This document shows, one piece after another, positions 1 to 7,094 of a stretch of DNA of 16,137 bases; positions within the stretch are counted from its first letter, which is position 1, and the number at the start of each line of letters is the position of its first letter. The DNA is from SSC4 sp964642445 (lineage in GTDB: Bacteria; Chloroflexota; Anaerolineae; SSC4; Amarolineaceae). The notes under the pieces are model-generated. The model was not told where the DNA came from. It made no database searches and saw nothing but the letters and a program-made list of their open reading frames with translations. The stretch lies in NCBI GenBank assembly GCA_964642445.1, contig CAZXQZ010000105.1, positions 1 through 16,137 on the forward strand. Reading direction: 5' to 3'. A program made the position numbers and the translations under genes.

Positions 1-1760
1 ATCTTGGGGTCGACCATCAGAAAGCGCAGGGTATCCGGCGTATGGCTGAAGAGCAGGCTGGCGATCAACGAGTTGACGCACACCGATTTGCCCGAGCCGG
101 TTGCGCCGGCGATCAACAGGTGCGGCATGCGCACCATGTCGGCCACCGCCGGCTGGCCCGACACGTCCTGGCCGAGCGGCAGCTTGAGCGGGGACTTGAG
201 CACCCGGTACGCCTCGGATTCCATGACACCGCGCAGCGAGACGAGTGTCGTCTGCGAGTTGGGTACCTCCAGACCGACGATGGAGCGTCCCGGCACTGGC
301 GCCTCGATGCGGATCGGGGCGGCTTCCAGGGCCAGCGCCAGATCGTTGGCCAGCGCCTGGATGCGCGCGACCTTGATCTTGACGTCCTTTTCCATATAGC
401 GGTCGATGCTGCCGGCCAGCATGTCGAGCATCTGCGCTTCGAGCTGTTCGGGTGTCGGATAGTCGTTGCCGGCGCGTGACAGGCGCGTGCGGGCATCGGT
501 TTCGAGCTGGGCACGCTCGCTGCGTGTCAGGCTGCGCAGGCGCTGGCTGGCCTCCTGGCGCACCTCGACGTCGCTGCGGCGGTAGCGTTTTTTGATGAAA
601 TCGGGCCGCAGGCCAAACTGCGTCACCGCCGGTCCGCGGTTGACTTCGACGACCGTCACCGGCACGCCGAAGGAACGCAGGGTGTCCTCAATCAACCGTG
701 CCCGTCGTGCCAGGTCTTCGACACTCAGCTCCTGTTCGGGACCTTCTTCGAGGATGTCAGCGACCAGCGGCAGCCGCCAAACCGAGGGCCCACCGGCGAT
801 GCGGGGAAAGGTCGCCGTGGCGGGTGAGCCCGGCCTGGCCTGGGATGCGGCCGCAGGACCAGCGGCTGGTCCGGCGGTGCTGCGGCCGGTGGCTTGTTCG
901 TACCAGGTGGTACCCCCAAGCGGTGCACTGCCCACCACACGCGGGTCGAGCGTTCCCTCTGCATCTGCCTCGCTGGCCGAGCCACCGCCCAGGCGCGGGA
1001 ATGCCGCAATCAGCCACTGCCGGGAACGCTGCAAGAGCGAGGGAGGTTCTGGTTCGGCCGGCAGCGGTTCGAGCAGCAGGGGCGGCTGCATCTCGGCCGG
1101 CACTTCCTCGCCACGCAAGCGGCCCCACAGGCTGCGCAGCGTCTGCGGCCCCACGATCAGCGCCAGGCCAACCAGCGTAACCAGCAGAAGGACGATGGCG
1201 GTTCCCAGTGCGCCCAGCTGTCCTACCAGGAATTGGCTGATGGCATACCCCAGACGTCCACCGCCCCCACCCTGGTTGGCTAACGCCGCCGGATCGGCCG
1301 AGTTGCTCGCCAGGTGGGCCAGCACCGTCATCACCAAAAACAGAATGAGCAGGCCAACGACGCGGTACCAGGCTGGCGCGCGATGGCTGGCCACCCGCCG
1401 CAGGACGAGCCACAGCCCGACGATACCAAACAGCACCGGCAGCAGCCACACCATCACGCCCACGCCGCGGCTGAGCCCCTGGATCCAACCTTCGGTCAGG
1501 CTGCCGCGCGGCGATATGAGGCTAAAGAAGGTCAGCGCCGACATGATCAGCAGGATCACCCCGATCGTATCATCGCGCACGATGAACTCCAAGAGACGAT
1601 CCAGGAATCCGCCGATATCGATGCCCGTGCCCGCCGGCTCGGGCGAGCGTTTCGTGCGCGCGCTCGATCCCGCACGGCTGCTGGTTTTGGCAGCTGGCGG
1701 CCGGCGCCTGGTGGGTTCCTTTTTGCTGCTGGTTGTTTTTTTGTTCGTTTGTTTGGCCAT
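1..1760 (-). CDS. ftsK: DNA translocase FtsK (3' end beyond window)
   Basis: Septum-anchored, ATP-driven DNA pump that clears and dimer-resolves the chromosome terminus during division. 586 codons are visible from the ATG at 1760; the rest lies beyond position 1. A Lys/Arg/Ser-rich cytoplasmic head (1-45) is followed by four predicted membrane helices (about 66-83, 100-120, 134-151, 181-203), a Pro/Ala/Glu-rich linker, and then the translocase alpha and beta domains. The beta-domain pieces RGPAVTQFG, KVARIQALANDLALAL, RIEAPVPGRSIVGLEVPN and Walker A GATGSGKS (552-559) are all readable. Walker B and the gamma domain are not in the window. Odd: about 68 extra charged residues (389-456, positions 393-596) interrupt the beta domain. 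There is no clear Shine-Dalgarno before the ATG, so the exact start is the least certain part; the family call is secure. Confidence 0.95.
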   Translation of the reverse strand, partial: MAKQTNKKTTSSKKEPTRRRPPAAKTSSRAGSSARTKRSPEPAGTGIDIGGFLDRLLEFIVRDDTIGVILLIMSALTFFSLISPRGSLTEGWIQGLSRGVGVMVWLLPVLFGIVGLWLVLRRVASHRAPAWYRVVGLLILFLVMTVLAHLASNSADPAALANQGGGGGRLGYAISQFLVGQLGALGTAIVLLLVTLVGLALIVGPQTLRSLWGRLRGEEVPAEMQPPLLLEPLPAEPEPPSLLQRSRQWLIAAFPRLGGGSASEADAEGTLDPRVVGSAPLGGTTWYEQATGRSTAGPAAGPAAASQARPGSPATATFPRIAGGPSVWRLPLVADILEEGPEQELSVEDLARRARLIEDTLRSFGVPVTVVEVNRGPAVTQFGLRPDFIKKRYRRSDVEVRQEASQRLRSLTRSERAQLETDARTRLSRAGNDYPTPEQLEAQMLDMLAGSIDRYMEKDVKIKVARIQALANDLALALEAAPIRIEAPVPGRSIVGLEVPNSQTTLVSLRGVMESEAYRVLKSPLKLPLGQDVSGQPAVADMVRMPHLLIAGATGSGKSVCVNSLIASLLFSHTPDTLRFLMVDPK

Positions 1761-1966
1761 GCTGGTAGTCCGGGCAGCCGCTGGGTGTACCCGGTGCGTC
1801 AGACTGTGCATGCCCACCTGCTGGCATGCGCACAAAACGCACCCCGCGTCACCAACCCAGTGCAGGGAACCTACCCGGTGAATCTCTTGTTTTCAGCGGG
1901 CACAATACCCAACAGCTTCCCCACACCGGCACCAGGTACAGACCAAATGTTCGCTGCCTGTGACCC

Positions 1967-1972
1967 ATTGTA
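1967..1972 (-). promoter_or_regulatory. weak candidate -10 for ftsK
   Basis: On the minus strand TACAAT, preceded by GA, lies about 200 nt upstream of the ftsK ATG. No convincing -35 is found at 16-18 bp, where the hexamer is about TTTCCT. It is the best -10-like element in the 305-nt gap between rnj and ftsK, but A/T-rich words like this arise by chance. Confidence 0.25.
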
Positions 1973-1975
1973 TCA

Positions 1976-2036
1976 CATTTTGCACAAATAGGAAAAACCG
2001 GTTGGTGCTTGTGAGAGAATTATTTCGTGCAAAATG
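1976..2036. repeat. 10-bp inverted repeat in the rnj-ftsK gap
   Basis: CATTTTGCAC (1976-1985) and its exact reverse complement GTGCAAAATG (2027-2036) are separated by 41 nt in the otherwise featureless 1761-2065 gap. This gap holds no credible gene, and no hairpin followed by a T-run is seen after the rnj stop. The arms flank an AACCGGTT palindrome. They could be paired binding sites upstream of ftsK or a long-loop stem; no function is established. Confidence 0.4.
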
Positions 2037-2065
2037 GCCAGAATCCGCTGCAAATCACGGTCTTT

Positions 2066-3703
2066 TCAGACCTCCACCACGTAGGGCAGCACCATGGGCC
2101 GGCGCCGTGTCTGGCGGTACAGAAAATCGGCCAGTACTTCTTTGATGCGCGAGGCCACGACACCATGAGGCACGGTGTTGGCAATTGCCTCGCGCACCCG
2201 GTTGCACGCCAGGGTCAGCAGCTCCTCGCTCTCATCGACCGCCACGAAGCCGCGCGTCAGGATTTCGGGCTCGGCCACAATCTGGCCCCGGGCATCCAAT
2301 GCCACGATCACCACCACAAACCCGTCCGTGGCCAGGTGATGGCGATCACGCATCACCACATCGCTGATTTCGCCGATCTGCAGGCCGTCGACCAGCACGT
2401 GCCCTTCGGTGACGCGTTCGCCAACTTTGAGGCTGCTGGCGGTCAGCTCGAGGACCTGGCCGCTTTCGATGATGCAGATGTTCTCTTCTGGAACACCCAT
2501 GTCGGCCGCCAGACGCGCGTGCAGCACCAGGTGACGGTATTCGCCGTGCACCGGCACGAAGAATTTGGGCCGCGTCAGGCTCAGCATGAGGCGGTAATCC
2601 TCGCGGCTGCCGTGCCCGGAGACGTGCACATCGCGCAGACTGGAATAGAAGACGTTGGCTCCCAGGCGGAACAGATTGTCGACGGTACGACTCACCAGCA
2701 CTTCATTGCCCGGAATGGGCGTCGCCGAGATAATCACCGTGTCGCCACGACGAATCTCCAGGCTGCGGTGTTCGTGCATCGCCATGCGTACGAGGGCCGA
2801 GGTCGGCTCACCCTGACTGCCGGTGCAGACCACGACGACCTGGCTGGGGGACAGCGAGTTCATCTGATCGACGGTCAGCCACTCGTCGGGCGGCGTGGCG
2901 ATGTAACCCAGCTGGGCGGCCATCTTGGCGTTGCTCACCATGCTGCGCCCCACGAAGCCCACGCGCCGGTTGAAGCGGCGAGCGGTGTCCATCACCTGCT
3001 GGATGCGCGAGATGTTCGAGGCAAACGTGGCCACAATGACCCGCCCCGGTGCCTCGCCCACGATGCGGTCGAACACCAACCCGATTTCGCGTTCCGAAGG
3101 GGTGAAACCTTCGGACTCGGCATTCGTCGAATCACCCATCAGCAGCAATACACCGCGATTACCCAGCTCCGTGAGCTTGGCAAAATCGGTGAGTTTGTTG
3201 TCGATGGGGTGCGAGTCGAACTTGTAGTCACTGGTCAGAACGACTGTGCCGACCGAGGTCGTCACAGCAACGCCCACCGAGTCGGGAATGCTGTGACAGA
3301 CGTGGAAAAACTCGACGGTGAACGGTCCCAGGGTCAAGACGTCAGCGGGATCGACCGTATGCAGGTCGGCGTTGGCAATACGGTGTTCTTTGAGCTTGAC
3401 TTCGACCAGGCCGCGCGTGAGGGGTGTCGCATACACGGGCACCGCCAGGTCCGATAAAATGTAGGGCAGGGCGCCAATATGGTCTTCATGGCCGTGGGTC
3501 AATACGATGCCGCGCACCCAGTCGCGGTGGTCGACCAGGTATTCGATGTCGGGAATCACGACGTCGATACCCAGCATGTCGCTTTCCGGAAACATCAGGC
3601 CGGCATCGATCACGATGATATTCTGGGCGAATTCGAGCAGAAGCATGTTTTTGCCGATTTCCCCCACGCCACCCAAGGGGATAATGCGCATCACATCTGA
3701 CAC
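2066..3703 (-). CDS. rnj: ribonuclease J (metallo-beta-lactamase RNase)
   Basis: Processive 5'-3' exonuclease and endonuclease of mRNA decay and rRNA maturation; cytoplasmic, two-zinc enzyme. The 545 residues match the usual 550-560 aa of RNase J1/J2. The beta-lactamase core opens with IIPLGGVGEIGKN. The zinc motif HGHEDH is at 70-75, with further ligands at His137 (FFHVCHS) and Asp159 (TSDYKFD). The beta-CASP part has GDSTNAE, FASNISRIQQ, TGSQGEP, HVSGHGS and PVHGEYRH, and a short C-terminal domain follows. The start is a GTG at 3703 because GGAGGA sits about 10 nt upstream; the ATG four codons later is too far from it. The gene lies 68 nt downstream of the uracil-DNA glycosylase on the same strand and may share its transcript. 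RNase J is known from Firmicutes, Actinobacteria, Cyanobacteria and Chloroflexi, which fits the proposed host. Confidence 0.97.
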   Translation of the reverse strand: MSDVMRIIPLGGVGEIGKNMLLLEFAQNIIVIDAGLMFPESDMLGIDVVIPDIEYLVDHRDWVRGIVLTHGHEDHIGALPYILSDLAVPVYATPLTRGLVEVKLKEHRIANADLHTVDPADVLTLGPFTVEFFHVCHSIPDSVGVAVTTSVGTVVLTSDYKFDSHPIDNKLTDFAKLTELGNRGVLLLMGDSTNAESEGFTPSEREIGLVFDRIVGEAPGRVIVATFASNISRIQQVMDTARRFNRRVGFVGRSMVSNAKMAAQLGYIATPPDEWLTVDQMNSLSPSQVVVVCTGSQGEPTSALVRMAMHEHRSLEIRRGDTVIISATPIPGNEVLVSRTVDNLFRLGANVFYSSLRDVHVSGHGSREDYRLMLSLTRPKFFVPVHGEYRHLVLHARLAADMGVPEENICIIESGQVLELTASSLKVGERVTEGHVLVDGLQIGEISDVVMRDRHHLATDGFVVVIVALDARGQIVAEPEILTRGFVAVDESEELLTLACNRVREAIANTVPHGVVASRIKEVLADFLYRQTRRRPMVLPYVVEV

Positions 3704-3733
3704 GGAATCAATTCCTCCATCCTACAGGCGTCG

Positions 3734-3756
3734 GGCCCGCCATCGTCGGGCGGGCC
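3734..3756 (-). other. GC-rich hairpin between udg and rnj
   Basis: GGCCCGCC (3734-3741) and GGCGGGCC (3749-3756) form a perfect 8-bp, all-G/C stem with a 7-nt loop. The hairpin lies in the 68-nt gap between the glycosylase stop and the rnj GTG, ending about 15 nt before the rnj Shine-Dalgarno. There is no U-run after it on the minus strand, so it is not a classical intrinsic terminator. An mRNA processing or stability element, or an attenuator for rnj, is possible. Confidence 0.5.
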
Positions 3757-3771
3757 GGCTTGTGTGCACGG

Positions 3772-4464
3772 TCAAAAGAGCGACAGCTGCTGTGGTTCCT
3801 CGTCGGCCGGTGGGGCCGGCAAGGTGACCGGGGCCGCAGGCGGCTGGGGCAGCGACGGCGCCGGTTGTGTTACGGCAGGGGATGAGGATGCTGGCATCGT
3901 AGCAGGGTCACGCGCAGCAGCGGTCAGCAGTCCGGGAATACGCTGTGCGTCGGCAATGAAGGCCGTTTTCCACTCCGGGCGACGCAGGGCGGCTGCCGGG
4001 TGCAGCATCGGGTAGATGATCGTATCGCCGACGCGCTGCGGCTGCCCGTGGATGCGCGAGATCGAGGTGTGCGGCAGAAAATGGCCCATGGAAATGCGTC
4101 CGAGGGTGACAATGACCTTCGGCTGGATGAGGGCAATCTGCAGGTCAAGGTAGACCTGGGTACACGTCTCCATCTCTTCGGGCAGCGGATCGCGGTTGTC
4201 CGGCGGGCGGCACTTGACGACGTTGGTGATGAAGACGTCGGCGCGGTGAATGCCGACCGCGGCCAGGGTTTCGGCCATGAAGCGGCCCGAAGCCCCCACG
4301 AACGGCCGCCCCTGGATGTCCTCCTGAGCGCCAGGGCCTTCGCCGATCAGCATGATCTGGGCGTTCTCCGGGCCTTCACCCGGCACGGCGCGCGTACGGC
4401 CCTGACAGAGATTGCACAGGGTGCAGGTAAGAATGCGTTCAGCGACTTCGGTTAGTTCGCTCAT
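3772..4464 (-). CDS. family 4 (Fe-S) uracil-DNA glycosylase with clamp-binding tail
   Basis: Removes uracil from DNA as the first step of base-excision repair. The UDG fold spans about 1-178. The four iron-sulfur ligands are Cys14, Cys17, Cys85 (VVKCRPP) and Cys101 (METCTQ); Cys20 is extra. Motif A is GEGPGAQED (41-49), and motif B is HPAAALRRP with His155. The 230 residues exceed the ~200 typical of the family because of a Pro/Ala-rich, probably disordered tail from about 180, which ends in QLSLF (226-230). That pentapeptide matches the consensus bacterial beta-clamp (DnaN) binding motif QL[SD]LF. Start: the ATG at 4464 has only a weak GAGA upstream. The gene lies about 120 nt after the SDR gene and 68 nt before rnj, on the same strand. 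Family assignment is firm; clamp tethering is inference from the motif and its terminal position. Confidence 0.95.
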   Translation of the reverse strand: MSELTEVAERILTCTLCNLCQGRTRAVPGEGPENAQIMLIGEGPGAQEDIQGRPFVGASGRFMAETLAAVGIHRADVFITNVVKCRPPDNRDPLPEEMETCTQVYLDLQIALIQPKVIVTLGRISMGHFLPHTSISRIHGQPQRVGDTIIYPMLHPAAALRRPEWKTAFIADAQRIPGLLTAAARDPATMPASSSPAVTQPAPSLPQPPAAPVTLPAPPADEEPQQLSLF

Positions 4465-4583
4465 ATCTCATGTTCTCTGCGTTTCGTTCGAAGCCACAAA
4501 GACGCCAAAGAAGCGCTTCCGGGCAACCATCCCATGCGTTTTCGCGATCTGCGCGGTTTTGCGCGAACGTCTCGCACCGACGG

Positions 4584-5567
4584 TCAATCGAGGTAGCCCT
4601 CACTGCGCAGCCAGTCGAATGCTTCGCGCACCACCTGGCGCAGGGGTGTCTGCGGCAAACCGAGCTCGTCGCGCGCCTTGCGGGCGTCATAATAAAAGGT
4701 TTCGGCACTCATCCGGATGAGTGCGCCGGTGACCGGCAGCTGCCAGGGTGAGACGCGGCCGGCGGCATTGACCAGCACCGCCGCGGCACCGATGACCCGC
4801 CGCGGCAGCATGATCCGCGGCACCGGGGCGTCGATCGTTTCGCCCACCAGGCGGGCAAAATCGGCGGTCGTCAGGTTTTCGACCCCGAGCAGGTAACGCT
4901 CGCCAATGCGCCCGCGTGCAGCGGCCAGCAGGTGCCCGGCTGCCACGTCGGCCGCGCCAATCGCGTTCAGCCCACCGGGCAGAAGCACCGGTACCTGCCG
5001 CCGGTGTACAGCCAGAATCAGCGTCACGGAACCCAGGTTCACATCGCGCGGGCCCAGGACTGCGGTGGGATTGACGATGACGGCGGGCAGTCCCTCGGCC
5101 ACGGCCGCCTGGACGACCTGTTCGGCCAGGTGTTTGCTGTGACCATAGGGAAAACGGTCCGCGGGCACGTTCCAGGTGTGTGTTTCGTCGATGGCCTGGC
5201 CGTACGCAGGAATACCCAACGCGGCCGCCGACGACGTGTGCACGACACGCTCGACACGGGCGCGGCGTGCGGCGCGCATCACGTGGCGCGTACCGTCGAC
5301 GTTGACGCGGTACATGTGGTGCGGGTCGGCGCGCCAGTAGTCGGCCACGCCAGCGGCATGATACACCACCTGGCAGCCGGCCATAGCCGCCTGAACCGAG
5401 GCTTCGTCCAGCACATCACCCAGGACCGATTCGAAGTCCAGGCCGGCCAGGGCGGTCAGGCGGGACTGCGGCCGGTGCAGCGCACGCACCGACCAGCCGG
5501 CCTGGTTGAGCGCGGCGACGATGTTGGCGCCCACAAAACCGGTGGCACCGGTTACCAGCGCGCGCAT
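4584..5567 (-). CDS. NAD(P)-dependent epimerase/dehydratase-type SDR (HpnA/CerR-like)
   Basis: Extended short-chain dehydrogenase of 327 aa. The N-terminal Rossmann motif GATGFVG (7-13) binds NAD(P). The catalytic set is TSSA (Ser112/113) with YGHSK (Tyr141, Lys145). GDV and the VIVNPTAVLGPRD and GERYLLGVENLT stretches resemble the 'hopanoid-associated sugar epimerase' HpnA and dihydroflavonol-reductase-like group. The start is the ATG at 5567 (AGG 5 nt upstream) rather than the GTG just before it. It begins 6 nt after the stop of the serine-palmitoyltransferase-like gene, so the two are very probably co-translated. Given that partner, reduction of a 3-ketosphinganine-like product (the CerR role, also performed by an epimerase/dehydratase-family protein) is an attractive inference. 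A sugar epimerase or another ketone reductase cannot be excluded. Confidence 0.85.
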   Translation of the reverse strand: MRALVTGATGFVGANIVAALNQAGWSVRALHRPQSRLTALAGLDFESVLGDVLDEASVQAAMAGCQVVYHAAGVADYWRADPHHMYRVNVDGTRHVMRAARRARVERVVHTSSAAALGIPAYGQAIDETHTWNVPADRFPYGHSKHLAEQVVQAAVAEGLPAVIVNPTAVLGPRDVNLGSVTLILAVHRRQVPVLLPGGLNAIGAADVAAGHLLAAARGRIGERYLLGVENLTTADFARLVGETIDAPVPRIMLPRRVIGAAAVLVNAAGRVSPWQLPVTGALIRMSAETFYYDARKARDELGLPQTPLRQVVREAFDWLRSEGYLD

Positions 5568-5573
5568 CACCGC

Positions 5574-6869
5574 CTAAATCAACCCGAACTGTTTGCCGAC
5601 ACGGGCAAAGATATCGATGACCTGGTCGAGCTGCTCGTCGGTGTGGGTGGCCATGTAGCTGGTACGCAGCAGGGCCTGGTTGGGCGGCACGCCTGGTGGC
5701 AGCACCGGATTGACGAAGACACCCGCCTTGAACAGGGCGTTCCATACGAAGACCGTCTTCATGTCGTCGCCGATGATGACCGGCACGACGGCGGTCTCGC
5801 TGTGACCCGTGTTGAAGCCGAGGGCCTTCAGGGCGGTGCGTACTTTGTTGGCATTGGCCATGACCCGGTCGGCCCGCTCTGGTTCTTCGCGCATGATCTG
5901 CAGGGCGGCCAACGCCGCGGCCGTATTCGAGGGCGGCATCGATGCGCTGAAGATCAGGGAACGTGCACTGTGTTTGATGTAATGCATCACCTCTTCGGCG
6001 CCGGCGATGAAGCCGCCGAGGGAGGCAAAGGCTTTGCTGAAGGTGCACATGATCAGGTCGACGTCATCGGTCACGCCGAAGTGGGCCGCGGTGCCGCGTC
6101 CGCCGGCCAGCACGCCAATGGAATGGGCATCGTCGACCATCAGGCGAGCCCCGTGGGCCTTACACACGGGGATGTAGTCAGGCAACGGTGCAATGTCACC
6201 CCCCATGCTGAAGACACCGTCGACCACCACCAGCTTGCCCTTGTCGGCCGGCAGGCGTGACAGCACACGTTCCAGGTCATGCGCATTGTTGTGCTGAAAA
6301 CGTTTCATCTCACCCAACGCCAGCCGGCAGCCGTCCACGATGCTGGCATGGTCATCACGATCGATCAGCACATAATCGTCGCGGCCAACCAGGGCGGAGA
6401 TCGTGCCCAGGTTGACCTGGAAGCCGGTACTGAAGACGAGTGCAGCCTCCTTGCCCACGTACGCAGCCAGCTCCTGCTCCAGCCGTTCGTGCATCTCCAG
6501 TGTGCCGTTCAAGAAGCGCGAGCCGGTGCAGCTGGTGCCATAGCGGTTGATGGCCTCCACCGCGGCCTGCTTGACCCGCTCATCGGTGGTAAGGCCGAGG
6601 TAGTTGTTGGAGCCAGCCATAATCAAGCGGCGACCATGGAACTCGACTTCGGTCCCTTCATTTTCTGCCAGTGGCAAAAAGTAGGGGTAATACCCCTGTT
6701 TCATCGCAATACGCGCTTCCATGAAGGCGCCTTTGCACTTGGCCAGGATGTCCTTGGCGACCTGCGCAGGTGCGGCCTGGCCGTTGCCCGGCGCATCGCC
6801 AGCGGCGGCAACACCTGTCCCACCATCGTGACTGTCGAATCGATCAGACGCTGCCTGAGAAGCCGGCAT
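5574..6869 (-). CDS. serine palmitoyltransferase-like alpha-oxoamine synthase (PLP)
   Basis: PLP-dependent enzyme that condenses an amino acid with an acyl-CoA, with loss of CO2. It has 431 aa: a 40-residue Gly/Ala/Asp-rich leader, then a complete fold-type I core. Visible are QGYYPYF (58-64), NNYLGL (88-93), GSRFLNGT (116-123), the PLP-stacking His174 (DDHAS), DDAHSIGV with Asp246/His249, and Schiff-base Lys279 in TFSKAFASLGGF. SASMPPSNTA, GHSET and SYMATHT follow. The YPYF and SRFLNGT style and the ending resemble Bacteroidetes-type serine palmitoyltransferase more than glycine C-acetyltransferase (Kbl) or BioF, but substrate cannot be fixed by eye. The start is the ATG at 6869, preceded by AGGGGG; a longer frame reaches back to 6950 but crosses the promoter. 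First gene of a minus-strand run, followed 6 nt later by the SDR. Controlled by an extended -10 promoter at 6915-6943. Confidence 0.88.
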   Translation of the reverse strand: MPASQAASDRFDSHDGGTGVAAAGDAPGNGQAAPAQVAKDILAKCKGAFMEARIAMKQGYYPYFLPLAENEGTEVEFHGRRLIMAGSNNYLGLTTDERVKQAAVEAINRYGTSCTGSRFLNGTLEMHERLEQELAAYVGKEAALVFSTGFQVNLGTISALVGRDDYVLIDRDDHASIVDGCRLALGEMKRFQHNNAHDLERVLSRLPADKGKLVVVDGVFSMGGDIAPLPDYIPVCKAHGARLMVDDAHSIGVLAGGRGTAAHFGVTDDVDLIMCTFSKAFASLGGFIAGAEEVMHYIKHSARSLIFSASMPPSNTAAALAALQIMREEPERADRVMANANKVRTALKALGFNTGHSETAVVPVIIGDDMKTVFVWNALFKAGVFVNPVLPPGVPPNQALLRTSYMATHTDEQLDQVIDIFARVGKQFGLI

Positions 6870-6914
6870 GATCTGCCCCCTTGTACAATCAAGATAAGAA
6901 CCACGAACGGCTTG

Positions 6915-6943
6915 ATTATACCATGATACGGTGGCAATCACCA
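6915..6943 (-). promoter_or_regulatory. extended -10 promoter of the SPT-like operon
   Basis: Minus strand: TATAAT at 6915-6920 preceded by TGG, giving the extended -10 TGnTATAAT. TGGTGA lies at a 17-bp spacing (6938-6943) as a weak -35. The expected transcript start is near 6908, about 38 nt before the ATG. The word CCGTAT sits just upstream of the -10, as it does in the divergent promoter at 7036-7064. Confidence 0.7.
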
Positions 6944-7012
6944 GCAACATAAGGCGCCTGGCGCGTCAGACCCGGGTCACCCGGCAGCGGCCAGGCCGTC
7001 CGCAATTGACAG

Positions 7013-7030
7013 CTACGGCGGCTGCCGAAG
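7013..7030. promoter_or_regulatory. imperfect upstream operator-like palindrome
   Basis: CTACGGC (7013-7019) and GCCGAAG (7024-7030) form 7-nt arms with one mismatch around a 4-nt centre, about 27 nt upstream of the perfect palindrome at 7041-7057. Both share the core ACGGC...GCCG, so this may be a second, weaker site for the same regulator. The GC-rich context makes chance a real alternative. Confidence 0.35.
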
Positions 7031-7035
7031 CGTGG

Positions 7036-7064
7036 TGCGACATACGGCTGCCGTATGGTATAAT
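7036..7064 (+). promoter_or_regulatory. extended -10 promoter of the IMPase-TPR-cax operon
   Basis: TATAAT at 7059-7064 is preceded by TGG (7056-7058), giving an extended -10. The -35 position (7036-7041, TGCGAC) is poor, as is usual for extended -10 promoters. The transcript should start near 7071, leaving about 24 nt with AGGAG (7081-7085) before the GTG at 7095. The 10-mer ATGGTATAAT is identical to that of the divergent promoter at 6915. Confidence 0.75.
7041..7057. promoter_or_regulatory. perfect palindromic operator within the IMPase promoter
   Basis: CATACGGC, one central T, then GCCGTATG: 8-bp perfect arms. It occupies the spacer and abuts the -10 of the plus-strand promoter, the classic place for a repressor operator. 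No regulator gene is adjacent, so the binding protein is unknown. A related word ATACGG also lies at the divergent promoter (about 6925-6931). Confidence 0.55.
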
Positions 7065-7094
7065 AGGGCCAACTGTGAGCAGGAGTCATGTACG

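Noticed and set aside
592..1881. Long plus-strand open frame (429 codons)
   Set aside because: Lies opposite ftsK, is Arg/Ser/Pro-rich with no domain, and results from GC-rich codon use on the other strand.
2011..2020. GTGAGAGAAT also found at 12751-12760
   Set aside because: A 10-mer shared twice in 16 kb is expected by chance and the contexts differ.
2027..3457. Plus-strand open frame of 476 codons, His/Val/Asp-rich
   Set aside because: Antisense shadow of RNase J; the minus strand has a complete, motif-verified enzyme.
4932..6260. Plus-strand open frame spanning the SDR and SPT-like genes
   Set aside because: Crosses two verified genes on the other strand; composition is that of an antisense shadow.
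7006..7011. Perfect TTGACA upstream of the IMPase gene
   Set aside because: No -10-like hexamer at 16-18 bp downstream; the real -10 is 47 bp further on.
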